Shown here piece by piece: positions 41,065 to 49,945 of a stretch of DNA of 64,000 bases. The DNA is from WHTX01 sp038255145 (GTDB lineage: Bacteria; Actinomycetota; Acidimicrobiia; Acidimicrobiales; CAIXPF01), in assembly GCA_038255145.1 (NCBI GenBank), contig JBBSLP010000019.1:1-64000 (forward strand), written 5' to 3'. Numbering within the stretch: the stretch's first letter is position 1; each line of letters starts with the position of its first letter. The notes below the pieces were generated by a model that saw only the letters and a list, made by a program, of their open reading frames with translations, did no database searches and was not told the origin of the DNA. The position numbers were made by a program, and so were the translations under genes.

Positions 41065-42105
41065 ATGAAGCTCGCCACCAGCATCGGGTTCTTCGACGGC
41101 AACCCGCAGAAGTTCGCCCAGCGGGCCCGCGACCTCGAGTCCGCCGGCGTCGACCTGCTGTGGGGCGGGGAGATCTACGGCTTCGACCTGGCCACGTCGT
41201 TGGCCTACCTGGCCGGCCAGACCGAGCGGGTCGAGCTCATGTCGGGCATCTTCCCGGTGTACTCCCGCACCCCGGCCCTGATCGCGCAGACCGCGGCCAC
41301 CATCGACGCCCTGTCGGGCGGGCGCTTCAACCTGGGCCTGGGCACCTCGGGTCCCCAGGTCATCGAGGGGTGGCACGGCGTGCCCTTCAGCAAGCCCCTG
41401 GCCACGACGCGCGACGTCATCGAGGTGTGCCGCAAGGTCTGGGCCCGCGAGCCGCTCGTGCACGACGGCAAGGCGGTGAAGCTGCCGCTGACCGGCGAGG
41501 GCACCACGGGCATGGGCAAGCCGCTCAAGTTCATGGGCACGCCCTACCGCACCGACCTGCCCATCTGGATCGCCGCCATCGGCCCCAAGAACGTCGAGCT
41601 GGCCGCCGAGGTGGCCGACGGCTGGCAGCCCATCTTCTTCGTGCCCGACAAGTTCCGCGAGGTGTGGGGCGAGTCCCTGGCTGCGGGCCAGGCCAAGCGC
41701 AGCGGCGAGCTGGGTGACCTGAAGATCATGGCCGGGGGCACGGTGGCCCTGGGCAGCGGGCCCGAGGTCAAGGAGGCCCGCGAGGCGGCCCGGGCCAACG
41801 CCGGCTTCTACGTCGGCGGCATGGGGGCCAGGGACAAGAACTTCTACAACGACCTCTTCCACCGCTACGGCTGGGCGGACGAGGCCAAGGAGATCCAGGA
41901 CCTGTTCCTGTCGGGCAAGCGGGGCGAGGCCATCGCCAAGGTGCCCGACGAGTTCCTCGACCAGAACACCCTGTGCGGCGACGAGGGCTGGGTGCGTGAG
42001 CGCATCAGCGTCTACAAGGAGGTCGGGGTGACCTACCTCGACATCAACCCCGTGGGCGAGGACCGCATGGCCATCATCGAGAAGGTCAGGGCCTGGGCCG
42101 AGTGA
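41065..42105 (+). CDS. LLM-class F420-dependent oxidoreductase
   Basis: A 346-residue luciferase-like barrel, most similar within the window to the protein at 18712-19794. The two share LGLGTSGPQVIEGWHGVPF and a NFYNDLFHRYG segment (NFYNAAFRRAG in the other). It opens MKLATSIGFFDGNPQKFAQRA. GGAAGGGGACGG precedes the ATG, and TAGGTT at 41013-41018 is the likely -10, giving a leader of about 45 bases. It stands alone between the divergent SRAP gene and a MgtC-like gene. Substrate unknown; F420 rather than FMN is inferred from the subfamily. Confidence 0.83.
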   Translation: MKLATSIGFFDGNPQKFAQRARDLESAGVDLLWGGEIYGFDLATSLAYLAGQTERVELMSGIFPVYSRTPALIAQTAATIDALSGGRFNLGLGTSGPQVIEGWHGVPFSKPLATTRDVIEVCRKVWAREPLVHDGKAVKLPLTGEGTTGMGKPLKFMGTPYRTDLPIWIAAIGPKNVELAAEVADGWQPIFFVPDKFREVWGESLAAGQAKRSGELGDLKIMAGGTVALGSGPEVKEAREAARANAGFYVGGMGARDKNFYNDLFHRYGWADEAKEIQDLFLSGKRGEAIAKVPDEFLDQNTLCGDEGWVRERISVYKEVGVTYLDINPVGEDRMAIIEKVRAWAE

Positions 42106-42153
42106 CCGGGAGGGTCCGGGGGCCACGGCTGCGGCTGCGGCGAGGGACGACAC

Positions 42154-42837
42154 ATGGACGCTGACATCGTCTGGCGGGTGCTCGTGGCCGTGGCCCTGGC
42201 CACCCTCATCGGCGCGGAGCGCGAGGCCGCGGGCCAGCCCGCCGGCTTACGCACCCACGTGACCGTGGCCCTGGGGGCATGCCTCTTCGGCATGATCTCC
42301 ACCCTGGGCTTCCAGGAGTTCTACATGCGCCGGGAGCTCACCAACGTCCAGGTCGACGTGACCAGGGTGGCCTCGAACGTGGTCGTCGGCATCGGCTTCC
42401 TCGGGGCCGGGCTCATCTTCCGGGCCGGGGGCAAGGTGCGCAACCTGACCACGGCCGCCAGCATCTGGTCCACCGCCGCCGTGGGCCTGGCCGCCGGGGT
42501 GGGCAACTTCGCCGCCGCCACCGCCACCACCGTGGCCATGGTCGGCGCCCTCGTGCTGCTGCGGCCGGTGCGGACGTTGATCGTGCGCACCCTGGTGCAC
42601 GAGCGACGGGACGTCACCATCCTCGTCGTGGCCGGAGCCGACCCCACTGACGTCCTCGACGCCGCTCGGGCCATCCCCGGGATCGCGGTCGACGCCCCCA
42701 CGGTGACCAAGGAGGACGGCGCCCCCCTGGTCCGGCTGAGGCTCTCGGCCCGTCCGGGCGTCGACCTGGGCGGCGTGGTCACCACCCTGGCCGCCAGGGA
42801 CGACGTGCGCACCCTGCGTGACGAGCAGGCCGAGTAG
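42154..42837 (+). CDS. MgtC/SapB family membrane protein
   Basis: A 227-residue protein with four to five membrane segments and a C-terminal ACT-like soluble domain (about residues 145-227). The family core is present: IGAEREAAGQPAGLRTHVTVALGACLF, VVVGIGFLGAGLIFRAGGKVRNLTTAASIW and GLAAGVGNF. MgtC modulates F-type ATP synthase and Mg2+ or acid adaptation in pathogens; in soil bacteria the role is unknown. A GAGGGACGACAC ribosome site precedes the ATG. Converges tightly with the phosphatase gene, with only five bases between the stops. Confidence 0.87.
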   Translation: MDADIVWRVLVAVALATLIGAEREAAGQPAGLRTHVTVALGACLFGMISTLGFQEFYMRRELTNVQVDVTRVASNVVVGIGFLGAGLIFRAGGKVRNLTTAASIWSTAAVGLAAGVGNFAAATATTVAMVGALVLLRPVRTLIVRTLVHERRDVTILVVAGADPTDVLDAARAIPGIAVDAPTVTKEDGAPLVRLRLSARPGVDLGGVVTTLAARDDVRTLRDEQAE

Positions 42838-42842
42838 GCCGG

Positions 42843-43412
42843 CTAGGACGGGGGCAACTGGTCGAGCAGGACCAGGGTCCACCCGCCGTCCTCGACGTGC
42901 AGCTCGTTCCAGCACCCCGTGCGCTGGGAGGTGGTGGCCGGGTCGAGGGCGAAGAGGCGTTGGAGGATGGCCCGGTTGACGGCGTCATGGGCCACGATCA
43001 CGCCCGGGGTGTCGCCCTGTTCGGCCACGAGCTCGACGAAGCGTCGGGCGCTGCGCTCGCTGAAGGCGGCCCACGCCTCGACGCCGGGGGCGGCATCGAC
43101 GGAGCCGAAGCGGGCCACGACCTCGGCGGTGACCTGTCCGCCCCACTGGCCGTAGTCCCGGTCGTTCAGGTGGGGGTCGGCGAAGGGCTGGAGCTCGTGC
43201 GGTTCGGCCACGGCCGCCGCGGTCTGGCGGGCCCGGCCCAACGGGCTCGACGCCACCCAGCGCAGGGGCACATCCAGGAAGGCCCGACCCAGTGCCGCGG
43301 CCTGGGCCCGACCGGCCTCGTCGAGGTCGGGGTCCTCGAGACCGCGGATCCGGCCCTCGGCGTTGAGCGCGGTCTGCCCATGGCGGGCGAGGTAGACGAC
43401 CTGGCGAGGCAT
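42843..43412 (-). CDS. Histidine phosphatase superfamily protein
   Basis: A 189-residue phosphoglycerate-mutase-like phosphatase. The phospho-accepting His11 lies in LARHGQTALNAEGRIRGLEDP. The second catalytic His is in VIVAHDAVNRAIL, with Arg in SSPLGRARQTA and Glu/Asp in LNDRDYGQWGG. It removes phosphate from a small metabolite, sugar phosphate or alpha-ribazole phosphate; the sequence does not decide. The ATG at 43412 is chosen as the family start. Confidence 0.87.
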   Translation of the reverse strand: MPRQVVYLARHGQTALNAEGRIRGLEDPDLDEAGRAQAAALGRAFLDVPLRWVASSPLGRARQTAAAVAEPHELQPFADPHLNDRDYGQWGGQVTAEVVARFGSVDAAPGVEAWAAFSERSARRFVELVAEQGDTPGVIVAHDAVNRAILQRLFALDPATTSQRTGCWNELHVEDGGWTLVLLDQLPPS

Positions 43413-43544
43413 CCGTGCAGCCTGCCAGGTTTCCCCTGCCGGCCAACAAACGCCCAGAGTGGGGATTGGGTGATCGTGCGCAGTTTCGGCGTCGCCACAC
43501 CGATGACGCTCAGGAGATGACGCCAGCGTGCCGATGACCAGGGC

Positions 43545-44483
43545 GTGAACGCGCCCGCCCCTCGACGTCGACACCAGCACGACGACGGCTTCACCCTGGT
43601 CGAGCTGCTCGTCGTCATCACCATCCTGGGCGTACTCGCCGCCGTGGTCGTCTTCTCGGTGAGCGCCATCTCCAACCGGGCCGACGCCAGCGCGTGCCGG
43701 GCCGAGCTGACCACCCTGCAGCGGGCGGTGGAGATCTACCGGGTGAGCCACCCCGGCAACGTCGTCACCGATGCCGACCTCGTCTCCGGGGGCCTGTTGC
43801 GGGCCACGCCCAAGCTCTACACGGTGACCGCGGCGGACACCATCACCGCCCGCGCCGGCACCGCCTGCGCGACGACGGCCACCACCACGGCCGCCGCGGC
43901 CGCAGCCATCACCGCGACGACGGCGTCGGCCAAGTCCACACCCGCGCTCGTCGCCGCCAGCGACTGGTCGGTGCTGCGGGGATCAGCCACCATCACCGAC
44001 AAGCTGATCGACGCCCGCCAGGGCGGGTACCTGACCCTGGTGCTGAAGTCGCCGGGCACGTCGACCGACCAGGCCATCTCCACTGCGGGCACGCTGTACT
44101 ACGGCTCCGGCTACGGCCTGTGGATCCGCAGCACCTTCGATGGCGCCGGGGCCGCCCAGACCGGCTACTCGGTCCAGCTCGACCAGGCCTACGGCAAGCT
44201 GGTCGTGCGCCAGTGGAGCGGCGGCAAAGAGTGCACCGTGCCCCTGGCCACCGCGGACTGGGCCAAGGGGTTCAGCCCCTTCGGGGAGCACACGCTGGGC
44301 GCAGCGGCGTCGGGGGACGCGCTCACCGTCACCCTCGACGGGGCCACCGCCCTCACCATCCCCAGCCTGGCCAGCGCGGTGGCCAAGAACACGTGTGGCT
44401 ACCCAGTGGCCACGGGCACGAACATGGGCCTGCGCACCTGGGGCGGTGCCGAGGCCACCTTCACCGGCACCTCCGTCAGCTGA
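43545..44483 (+). CDS. Prepilin-like protein with type IV pilin N-terminus
   Basis: A 312-residue protein with a class III (type IV pilin) signal: a charged leader of 14 residues, then G15-FTLVELLVVITILGVLAAVV, the prepilin-peptidase site with Glu at +5. A short pilin-like helix (about to residue 75) is followed by a Thr/Ala-rich spacer and a C-terminal beta-rich domain (about 130-312) resembling a laminin G/concanavalin-like sandwich with two Cys. The large C-terminus suggests a tip or adhesin pseudopilin rather than a major pilin. No other pilus genes are in the window; an adjoining chitinase fragment hints at chitin-surface binding. Inference only. Confidence 0.72.
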   Translation: MNAPAPRRRHQHDDGFTLVELLVVITILGVLAAVVVFSVSAISNRADASACRAELTTLQRAVEIYRVSHPGNVVTDADLVSGGLLRATPKLYTVTAADTITARAGTACATTATTTAAAAAAITATTASAKSTPALVAASDWSVLRGSATITDKLIDARQGGYLTLVLKSPGTSTDQAISTAGTLYYGSGYGLWIRSTFDGAGAAQTGYSVQLDQAYGKLVVRQWSGGKECTVPLATADWAKGFSPFGEHTLGAAASGDALTVTLDGATALTIPSLASAVAKNTCGYPVATGTNMGLRTWGGAEATFTGTSVS

Positions 44484-44495
44484 CCAGGTGACCCA

Positions 44496-45497
44496 TCAGT
44501 CGACGACCTGCCACGAGGTGTCCCAGGGCTGGTTGGCGTCGTCGTCGGGCTTGTCGCCCCGGGTCCACCACTTGGCCTCGAAGCCGACACCGTCGAGCGA
44601 GACCCTGTCCCCCTTCTGGTACACCGCGTCGGCCGACCACAGGGGCAGGTCGCTGGTGGCCACCACGGGGGCGGTGGTGCGGGGCCGGTCCGAGGCCAGC
44701 ACGGGGCCCACGTAGCGCCACGGCGTGTCCCAGGCGTTGGCCACGGGCTCGTCGGGCAGCGCGCTCTGGGTCCACCACTTGGCCTCGTAGACACCGCCGT
44801 GCCACACCACCTTGTCGCCCACCTCGTAGATGCGCTGGGTGCGCCATATGGGGTACGGGCTGGTGGTGGGATCGTCGGCCACCGGGGCGGCGGCCGGCGC
44901 CACGCTGGTGACGGTCTCGGCCGCCGCCGAGGTCACACCACCCAGATGACCGAAGGTGGTGCCGAAGGCCAGGGGGTCCTGGACCACGCCGCTGCACGTG
45001 TTCTGGGCCACGTTGAGGTCGAGCTGGGCCCCGCAGGCCCCGTCGCGGTTGGCCGACCACATCGACACCCGGCCCATGCCGTGGGCGGTGGCAAAGGTGG
45101 TGAGGCGCTTGGCGTCCTCCAGGCTGAAGACCTCGCCGGGGGCGTCGTTCTGACCGATCATGGGGGTGGCCCCCACCTTGGCCCACACGGCGTCGTCGGT
45201 GAGGGTGACGCCCGCCCGCCGGTAGGCGTCGCCCACCCGGCGCCAGGTGGCCTGCAACGATGCGGCCACGGCGTCGGCCATGCCCACGCCGGAGGGGCGG
45301 CTGGCCCCGTAGTTCATGGTCATGACGTTGACGCCGGCCAGGTCCACCCCGGCGGCCAGCATCGAGTCGACGACACCGATGCTGTCGGGCGTCATCCCGG
45401 TGTAGGCCACCGGCAACCTCAGCCACACGGCCAGGGGCCGGCCCTCCGCCGTCGCCGCGTCCTGCAACGCGGCCGAGCTCACCAGCTTCGAGCGCAA
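44496..45497 (-). pseudogene. GH18 chitinase, N-terminally truncated, with two CBM5/12 modules
   Basis: The minus-strand frame encodes the C-terminal two-thirds of a bacterial exochitinase. It has the end of a GH18 barrel (VNVMTMNYGASRPSGVGM, GATPMIGQNDAPGEVFSLEDA, GMGRVSMWSANRDGACG), an Ala/Thr linker, then two CBM5/12 chitin-binding modules (GDKVVWHGGVYEAKWWTQS and GDRVSLDGVGFEAKWWTRG). The signal peptide and the first half of the barrel, including the DxxDxDxE catalytic motif, are absent. The only upstream start is a TTG with no ribosome site, and the sequence runs directly into a glycosyltransferase on the other strand at about 45475-45497. It cannot encode a working secreted enzyme. Confidence 0.82.
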
Positions 45498-47024
45498 GAG
45501 CTACGCCTCGCTCTCCCACGAGCTCAACAAGGCCATGAACCTGAACAGCCACCTGGGCCTGATGGGGGGCCGCTATCGCGAGCAGCGCACCCCCAGCGGC
45601 CGGGTGCTGATGCCAGTGGGCAATGACCCCGCCGACGGCTCTACGTCACTGATCGTCGTGCCCGACAGCGACTACGTGCTCACCCTCTACGCCGACTCCA
45701 CCCTGCTGCCCGAGTACTGCCTGCGCCTCGTGTACTTCATGGAGCAGCCCGAGAACAGCCGCATCGCCGTGGCCCAGACCCCCTACAGCTCCTACCCCGG
45801 GGCCCGCACCCGCATCGAGCGCATCTCGGGGGCCACGACCGACCTGCAGTTCCTCGTCCACCAGGGCCTGACCCGCCACGGGGCCACCTTCTGGGTCGGC
45901 GCCAACGCCGTGCTGCGCAAGAAGGCCCTCGACGACATCGTCGAGGTCGAGGACCGGGGCGGGTTCAGCACCCGCCGCTACATCCAGGACCGCACCGTCA
46001 TCGAGGACACCGAGTCGAGCATCGACATCCGGGCCCACGGCTGGGACCTGTACAACTTCCCCGAGCGGTTGAGCTACAGCGCCACGTCGCCCGACTTCGG
46101 TTCGCTGTGCACCCAGCGCCAGCGTTGGGCCAACGGTGGCCTGGTCATCATGCCCAAGCTTTGGCGCATGCTCCGCCTGCGTCGCAAGCAGGGTGAGCGC
46201 TTCCCCTTCATCGAGGGCTACCTGCGGGCCAACTACCTGGCCTCCATCTGCTGGGCCAGCTTCGGGCTCATCGTCCTGTTGGCCTATCCCTTCAACAGCA
46301 GCCCGCTGAGCCCCTTCGCCCCGCTGGCCGCGCTCCCCTACTTCGTGGCCATGTCCACCGATCTGCGCCGGGCCGGCTACAGACGCCTCGACGTGTTGCG
46401 CATCTACGGGTTCAACTTGTTGCTACTGCCCGTGAGCGTGTCCGGTGTGGCCAAGTCGGTGGCCCAGGCCATCGGTGGCCAGAAGATCGCCTTCGCCCGC
46501 ACCCCCAAGGTGCGCACCGCACCGTCGCTCCGTTGGCCTTCGTGGTCATCCCCTACGCCATCGTCGGGCTGTCGCTGTACACGGTGTGGCGCGACGTGCT
46601 CCACGGCCACCACGTCCACGCCATGTTCGCTCTCGTCAACGCCGTCCTGGCCGGCTATGCCATCGTGGCCTTCGTCGGCTTGCGCAACTCGGTCGTCGAC
46701 GTGTGGATGAACGTGCTCGAGCGCCTCTACAAGCCGGTTCGGGCCAGCGACGGTGGCGATGCCTGGGCCCCCGACTGGGTCACGGTGCTCTACCACGGTG
46801 GGTCCGAGACCGGTGACCCCGCCCTCACCGCCCCCCGGGCCGCCGCTGGTGCTGGTGCTGGTGCTGGTGCTGGTGCTGACGATCCCGGTGACGGGGTCGA
46901 TGCCGTGGCGGTGGCCTTGAGCACCTACCTGCGTCGCCTGCAGGGCTCGGGCCGCATGGTCGTCAAGCTCGACGGTGACGCCCTCGAGCTGCGCCTGGGC
47001 GACGACGAGCGAGCTGCCTCCTGA
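45478..47024 (+). pseudogene. GT2 (cellulose-synthase-like) glycosyltransferase, truncated and frameshifted
   Basis: Family 2 processive glycosyltransferase missing its N-terminal half. Coding similarity begins at about 45478 (TSFERKSYASLSHELNKAMN, part of the donor-site region) and continues through VVPDSDYVLTLYADSTLL, IEDTESSIDIRAHGWDLYNFP and CTQRQRWANGGLVIM (the QxxRW motif), then membrane segments. At about 46521-46527 one base appears lost (an expected KVRNRTVAP reads as two frames), and the remainder (LAFVVIPYAIVGLSLYTVWR...) is in the next frame to 47024. The first half, with the nucleotide-binding DDS-type motif, is gone. The ATG at 45535 would give a 391-residue nonsense-ended product. 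Confidence 0.85.
46845..46877 (+). repeat. Hexanucleotide microsatellite (GCTGGT)5
   Basis: Five GCTGGT units plus GCT, encoding alternating Ala-Gly in the glycosyltransferase tail. Confidence 0.95.
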
Positions 47025-47027
47025 CCG

Positions 47028-47061
47028 GGGCCGGGGATGGCCCATCCGCCATCCCCGGCCC
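47028..47061. terminator. Perfect 13-bp hairpin after glycosyltransferase
   Basis: GGGCCGGGGATGG - 8-base loop - CCATCCCCGGCCC, starting 4 bases after the stop at 47024. Confidence 0.7.
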
Positions 47062-47121
47062 GTGCCCCCGCTGCGATCTAGCGTGCCGCGGGTTCAGGGA
47101 TTCGTCAGGGGAAGGCCGGCA

Positions 47122-47832
47122 ATGCAAGAGAACGCACGCATCTTCGGTGCCGAGATCATCGGCACCTTCGTGTTGATGATCATCGGTCCGGGCAGTGCCA
47201 TCATCGCAGCCGACAAGATCGGCGCCTACGGCGTGGCGTTCGCCTTCGGCCTGGCGTTGTTGGCCATGGCGTACACCATCGGACACGTGTCAGGGTGCCA
47301 CATCAACCCGGCGATGACCCTGGGCTTCGTGCTGGCCAAGAAGATCACCGCCATGGAAGCGGCCTACTACTGGCTGGCCCAGGTGGGCGGGGCCATCCTC
47401 GGCGGCCTGGTGTTGTACGTCATCACCGAAGGCGGTGACCTGGACCAGACCGGTGTCTTCGCCGCCAACGGCTGGGGGGAGAAGATCGGCAGCTCGTTCG
47501 GGATGGGCTCGGCCATCCTCGTCGAGGTCATCTTCACCGCCCTGCTCATCTTCGTGGTGCTGTCCACCACCACCGAGGGCTACCCCGGTGGCTTCGGCGG
47601 GCTGGCCGTGGGGCTGACGCTCACCATGATCCACCTGGCCACCATCCCCGTGGACAACACGTCGGTGAACCCGGCCCGTTCGCTGGGCGCCGCCCTCTTC
47701 TCGGGCGCCGACGCCCTGTCCCAGCTCTGGGTGTTCATCGTCTTCCCCCTGGTCGGCGCGGTGCTGGGGGTGCTGGCGTGGATGGCCATCCACGACCACA
47801 AGACGGTCGAGGCCATGGACACCCGCCAGTAG
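47122..47832 (+). CDS. aqpZ: Aquaporin (MIP family)
   Basis: A 236-residue six-helix channel. Both half-helix signatures are present: HINPAMTLG (first NPA) and SVNPARSLG (second NPA), the latter with the Arg of the selectivity filter. The residues around them (VSGCHINPA, Cys before the first His) fit the water-selective AqpZ branch rather than glycerol facilitators. GGGGAAGGCC precedes the ATG; TAGCGT at 47079-47084 is the likely -10 after the preceding terminator. It conducts water across the cytoplasmic membrane in osmotic adaptation. Confidence 0.9.
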   Translation: MQENARIFGAEIIGTFVLMIIGPGSAIIAADKIGAYGVAFAFGLALLAMAYTIGHVSGCHINPAMTLGFVLAKKITAMEAAYYWLAQVGGAILGGLVLYVITEGGDLDQTGVFAANGWGEKIGSSFGMGSAILVEVIFTALLIFVVLSTTTEGYPGGFGGLAVGLTLTMIHLATIPVDNTSVNPARSLGAALFSGADALSQLWVFIVFPLVGAVLGVLAWMAIHDHKTVEAMDTRQ

Positions 47833-47927
47833 CCCTCCGGCGCTGAGGCCCGGCCGGGTCGTGGCCGTACTGACGGTGGTGCCGGCGGCGTGCCCTGGGC
47901 ACCACCGTCTGGCACGCTGGACCCATC

Positions 47928-49091
47928 GTGGCCGACCTCACCCCACCACCCCAGGAACCACCGTCCCCGGCCCGCCCGCTGGCCATCGGCCCCCACGTGC
48001 TGTGGCCACCGGTGGTGCTGGCCCCCATGGCCGGGGTCACCAACGGACCGTTCCGGGCCCTGTGCCGGGCCCGGGGGGCCGGGCTGTACGTCAGCGAGAT
48101 GGTGGCCGCCCGAGGCCTGGTCGAGGGTGACGAGAAGAGCCACCGCCTGGCCCGCTTCGAGCCCGGCGAGACGCCCCGGTCCATCCAGCTCTACGGCACC
48201 GACGCCGGGGTGATGGGCGACGCCGTCCGCCACCTGGTCAACGACCTGGGGGCCGAGCACGTCGACCTCAACTTCGGCTGCCCGGTGCGCAAGGTGACCC
48301 GCCACGGCGGCGGGGCGGCCCTGCCCTGGCGGCGCCGGCTGTTCCGCGACGTGGTGCGGGCCGCGGTGGCCGGTGGCGGCGACGTGCCCGTCACCGTGAA
48401 GCTGCGCACGGGCCTCGACGCCGGGCACCTCACCCACCTCGAGGCCGGTGCCGTCGCCGAGGCCGAGGGGGTGGCGGCCATCACCCTGCACGGGCGCACG
48501 GCCGAGCAGCTGTACTCGGGCCGGGCCGACTGGACGGCCATCGCCGAGCTCAAGGCCCAGGTCACGTCGGTGCCCGTGCTGGGCAACGGCGACATCTGGG
48601 TGGCCGGGGATGCGCTGAGGATGATGGCGGAGACGGGGTGCGACGGCGTCGTCATCGGGCGGGGCTGCCTGGGACGACCGTGGCTTTTCGGCGACCTGGT
48701 GGCCGCCTTCGACGGACGGCCGGCTGAACCCGCCCCCACCGTGGCCGGCGTGGTGGCCACCCTGCGGGAGCATGCCCGCCGCCTGGTCGAGTGGCACGGG
48801 GAGCGCACGGGGATCCGTGACCTGCGCAAGCACGTGGGCTGGTACCTGCAGGGCTACCCGGTGGGCTCGGCGGTGCGCCGCCAGCTGATGGACGCCACCA
48901 CGCTGGCCCAGCTCGAGGCCGGGCTCGACGAGCTCGACCCCACCGTCGAACTGCCCCCCGAGGCCGTGGGCATGCCCCGGGGCCACCAGCACGGGCCCAA
49001 GGCCATCACCGTGCCCGACGGCTTCTGGCGCGACCGCGACGACGCCACCCCCCTAGCTGCAGCGGCCGGCGCCTTCACCTCAGGCGGCTGA
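47928..49091 (+). CDS. dus: tRNA-dihydrouridine synthase (Dus family)
   Basis: A 387-residue FMN enzyme that reduces uridine to dihydrouridine in tRNA D-loops. The TIM barrel opens VVLAPMAGVTNGPFRALCRARGAGLYVSEM. The catalytic Cys is in VDLNFGCPVRKVTRHGGGAAL (about residue 119). VTVKLRTGLD and the FMN-phosphate site IGRGCLGRPWLF follow. The C-terminal helical domain has RKHVGWYLQGYPVGSAVRR. The motif wording is DusB-like. The protein has a Pro-rich N-terminal extension of about 20 residues and a poorly conserved C-terminal tail of about 40. GTG start at 47928. Confidence 0.9.
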   Translation: MADLTPPPQEPPSPARPLAIGPHVLWPPVVLAPMAGVTNGPFRALCRARGAGLYVSEMVAARGLVEGDEKSHRLARFEPGETPRSIQLYGTDAGVMGDAVRHLVNDLGAEHVDLNFGCPVRKVTRHGGGAALPWRRRLFRDVVRAAVAGGGDVPVTVKLRTGLDAGHLTHLEAGAVAEAEGVAAITLHGRTAEQLYSGRADWTAIAELKAQVTSVPVLGNGDIWVAGDALRMMAETGCDGVVIGRGCLGRPWLFGDLVAAFDGRPAEPAPTVAGVVATLREHARRLVEWHGERTGIRDLRKHVGWYLQGYPVGSAVRRQLMDATTLAQLEAGLDELDPTVELPPEAVGMPRGHQHGPKAITVPDGFWRDRDDATPLAAAAGAFTSGG

Positions 49092-49212
49092 GCCCGCCGC
49101 CGCCCGGCCGCCGCCCGGCCGCGGCGCGATCTGGGCCCGCTGAGCGGCAAGGATCGCACCGAGAAGCGCGCCGGAGGGTGGGCGGTGGCCGGCACACCCG
49201 CAGCGCGATGGG
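49092..49212. other. Intergenic region between dus and maf
   Basis: The genes converge here. It holds two copies of CCGCCGCCCGG side by side at its left end, which can form GC-rich secondary structure. No gene is visible. Confidence 0.4.
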
Positions 49213-49833
<621 letters not shown>

Positions 49834-49840
49834 CGCCGGC

Positions 49841-49846
49841 ACCGTA
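49841..49846 (-). promoter_or_regulatory. -10 box, leaderless maf
   Basis: TACGGT read leftward, 7 bases before the GTG at 49833. Confidence 0.5.
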
Positions 49847-49945
49847 CCGGGCGGTCGGCGCCACCACCGGCGCGGCTATGGTCCATCTCCTGACGAAACG
49901 GACGAGGCCGGGGCAGCCGTCGCCGGTCCGGCCCAGGGAGCAGCC

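Noticed and set aside
45497..45497. TTG as true start of an intact chitinase
   Set aside because: No ribosome site, no signal peptide, half of the GH18 barrel is missing, and the codons belong to the glycosyltransferase on the other strand.
45475..45500. Insertion-sequence scar at the gene junction
   Set aside because: No terminal inverted repeats, target duplication or transposase fragment is visible near the breakpoint.
46975..47121. Upstream extension of the aquaporin frame
   Set aside because: It runs through the glycosyltransferase end and a 13-bp terminator hairpin. The ATG at 47122 has a ribosome site and the family start.
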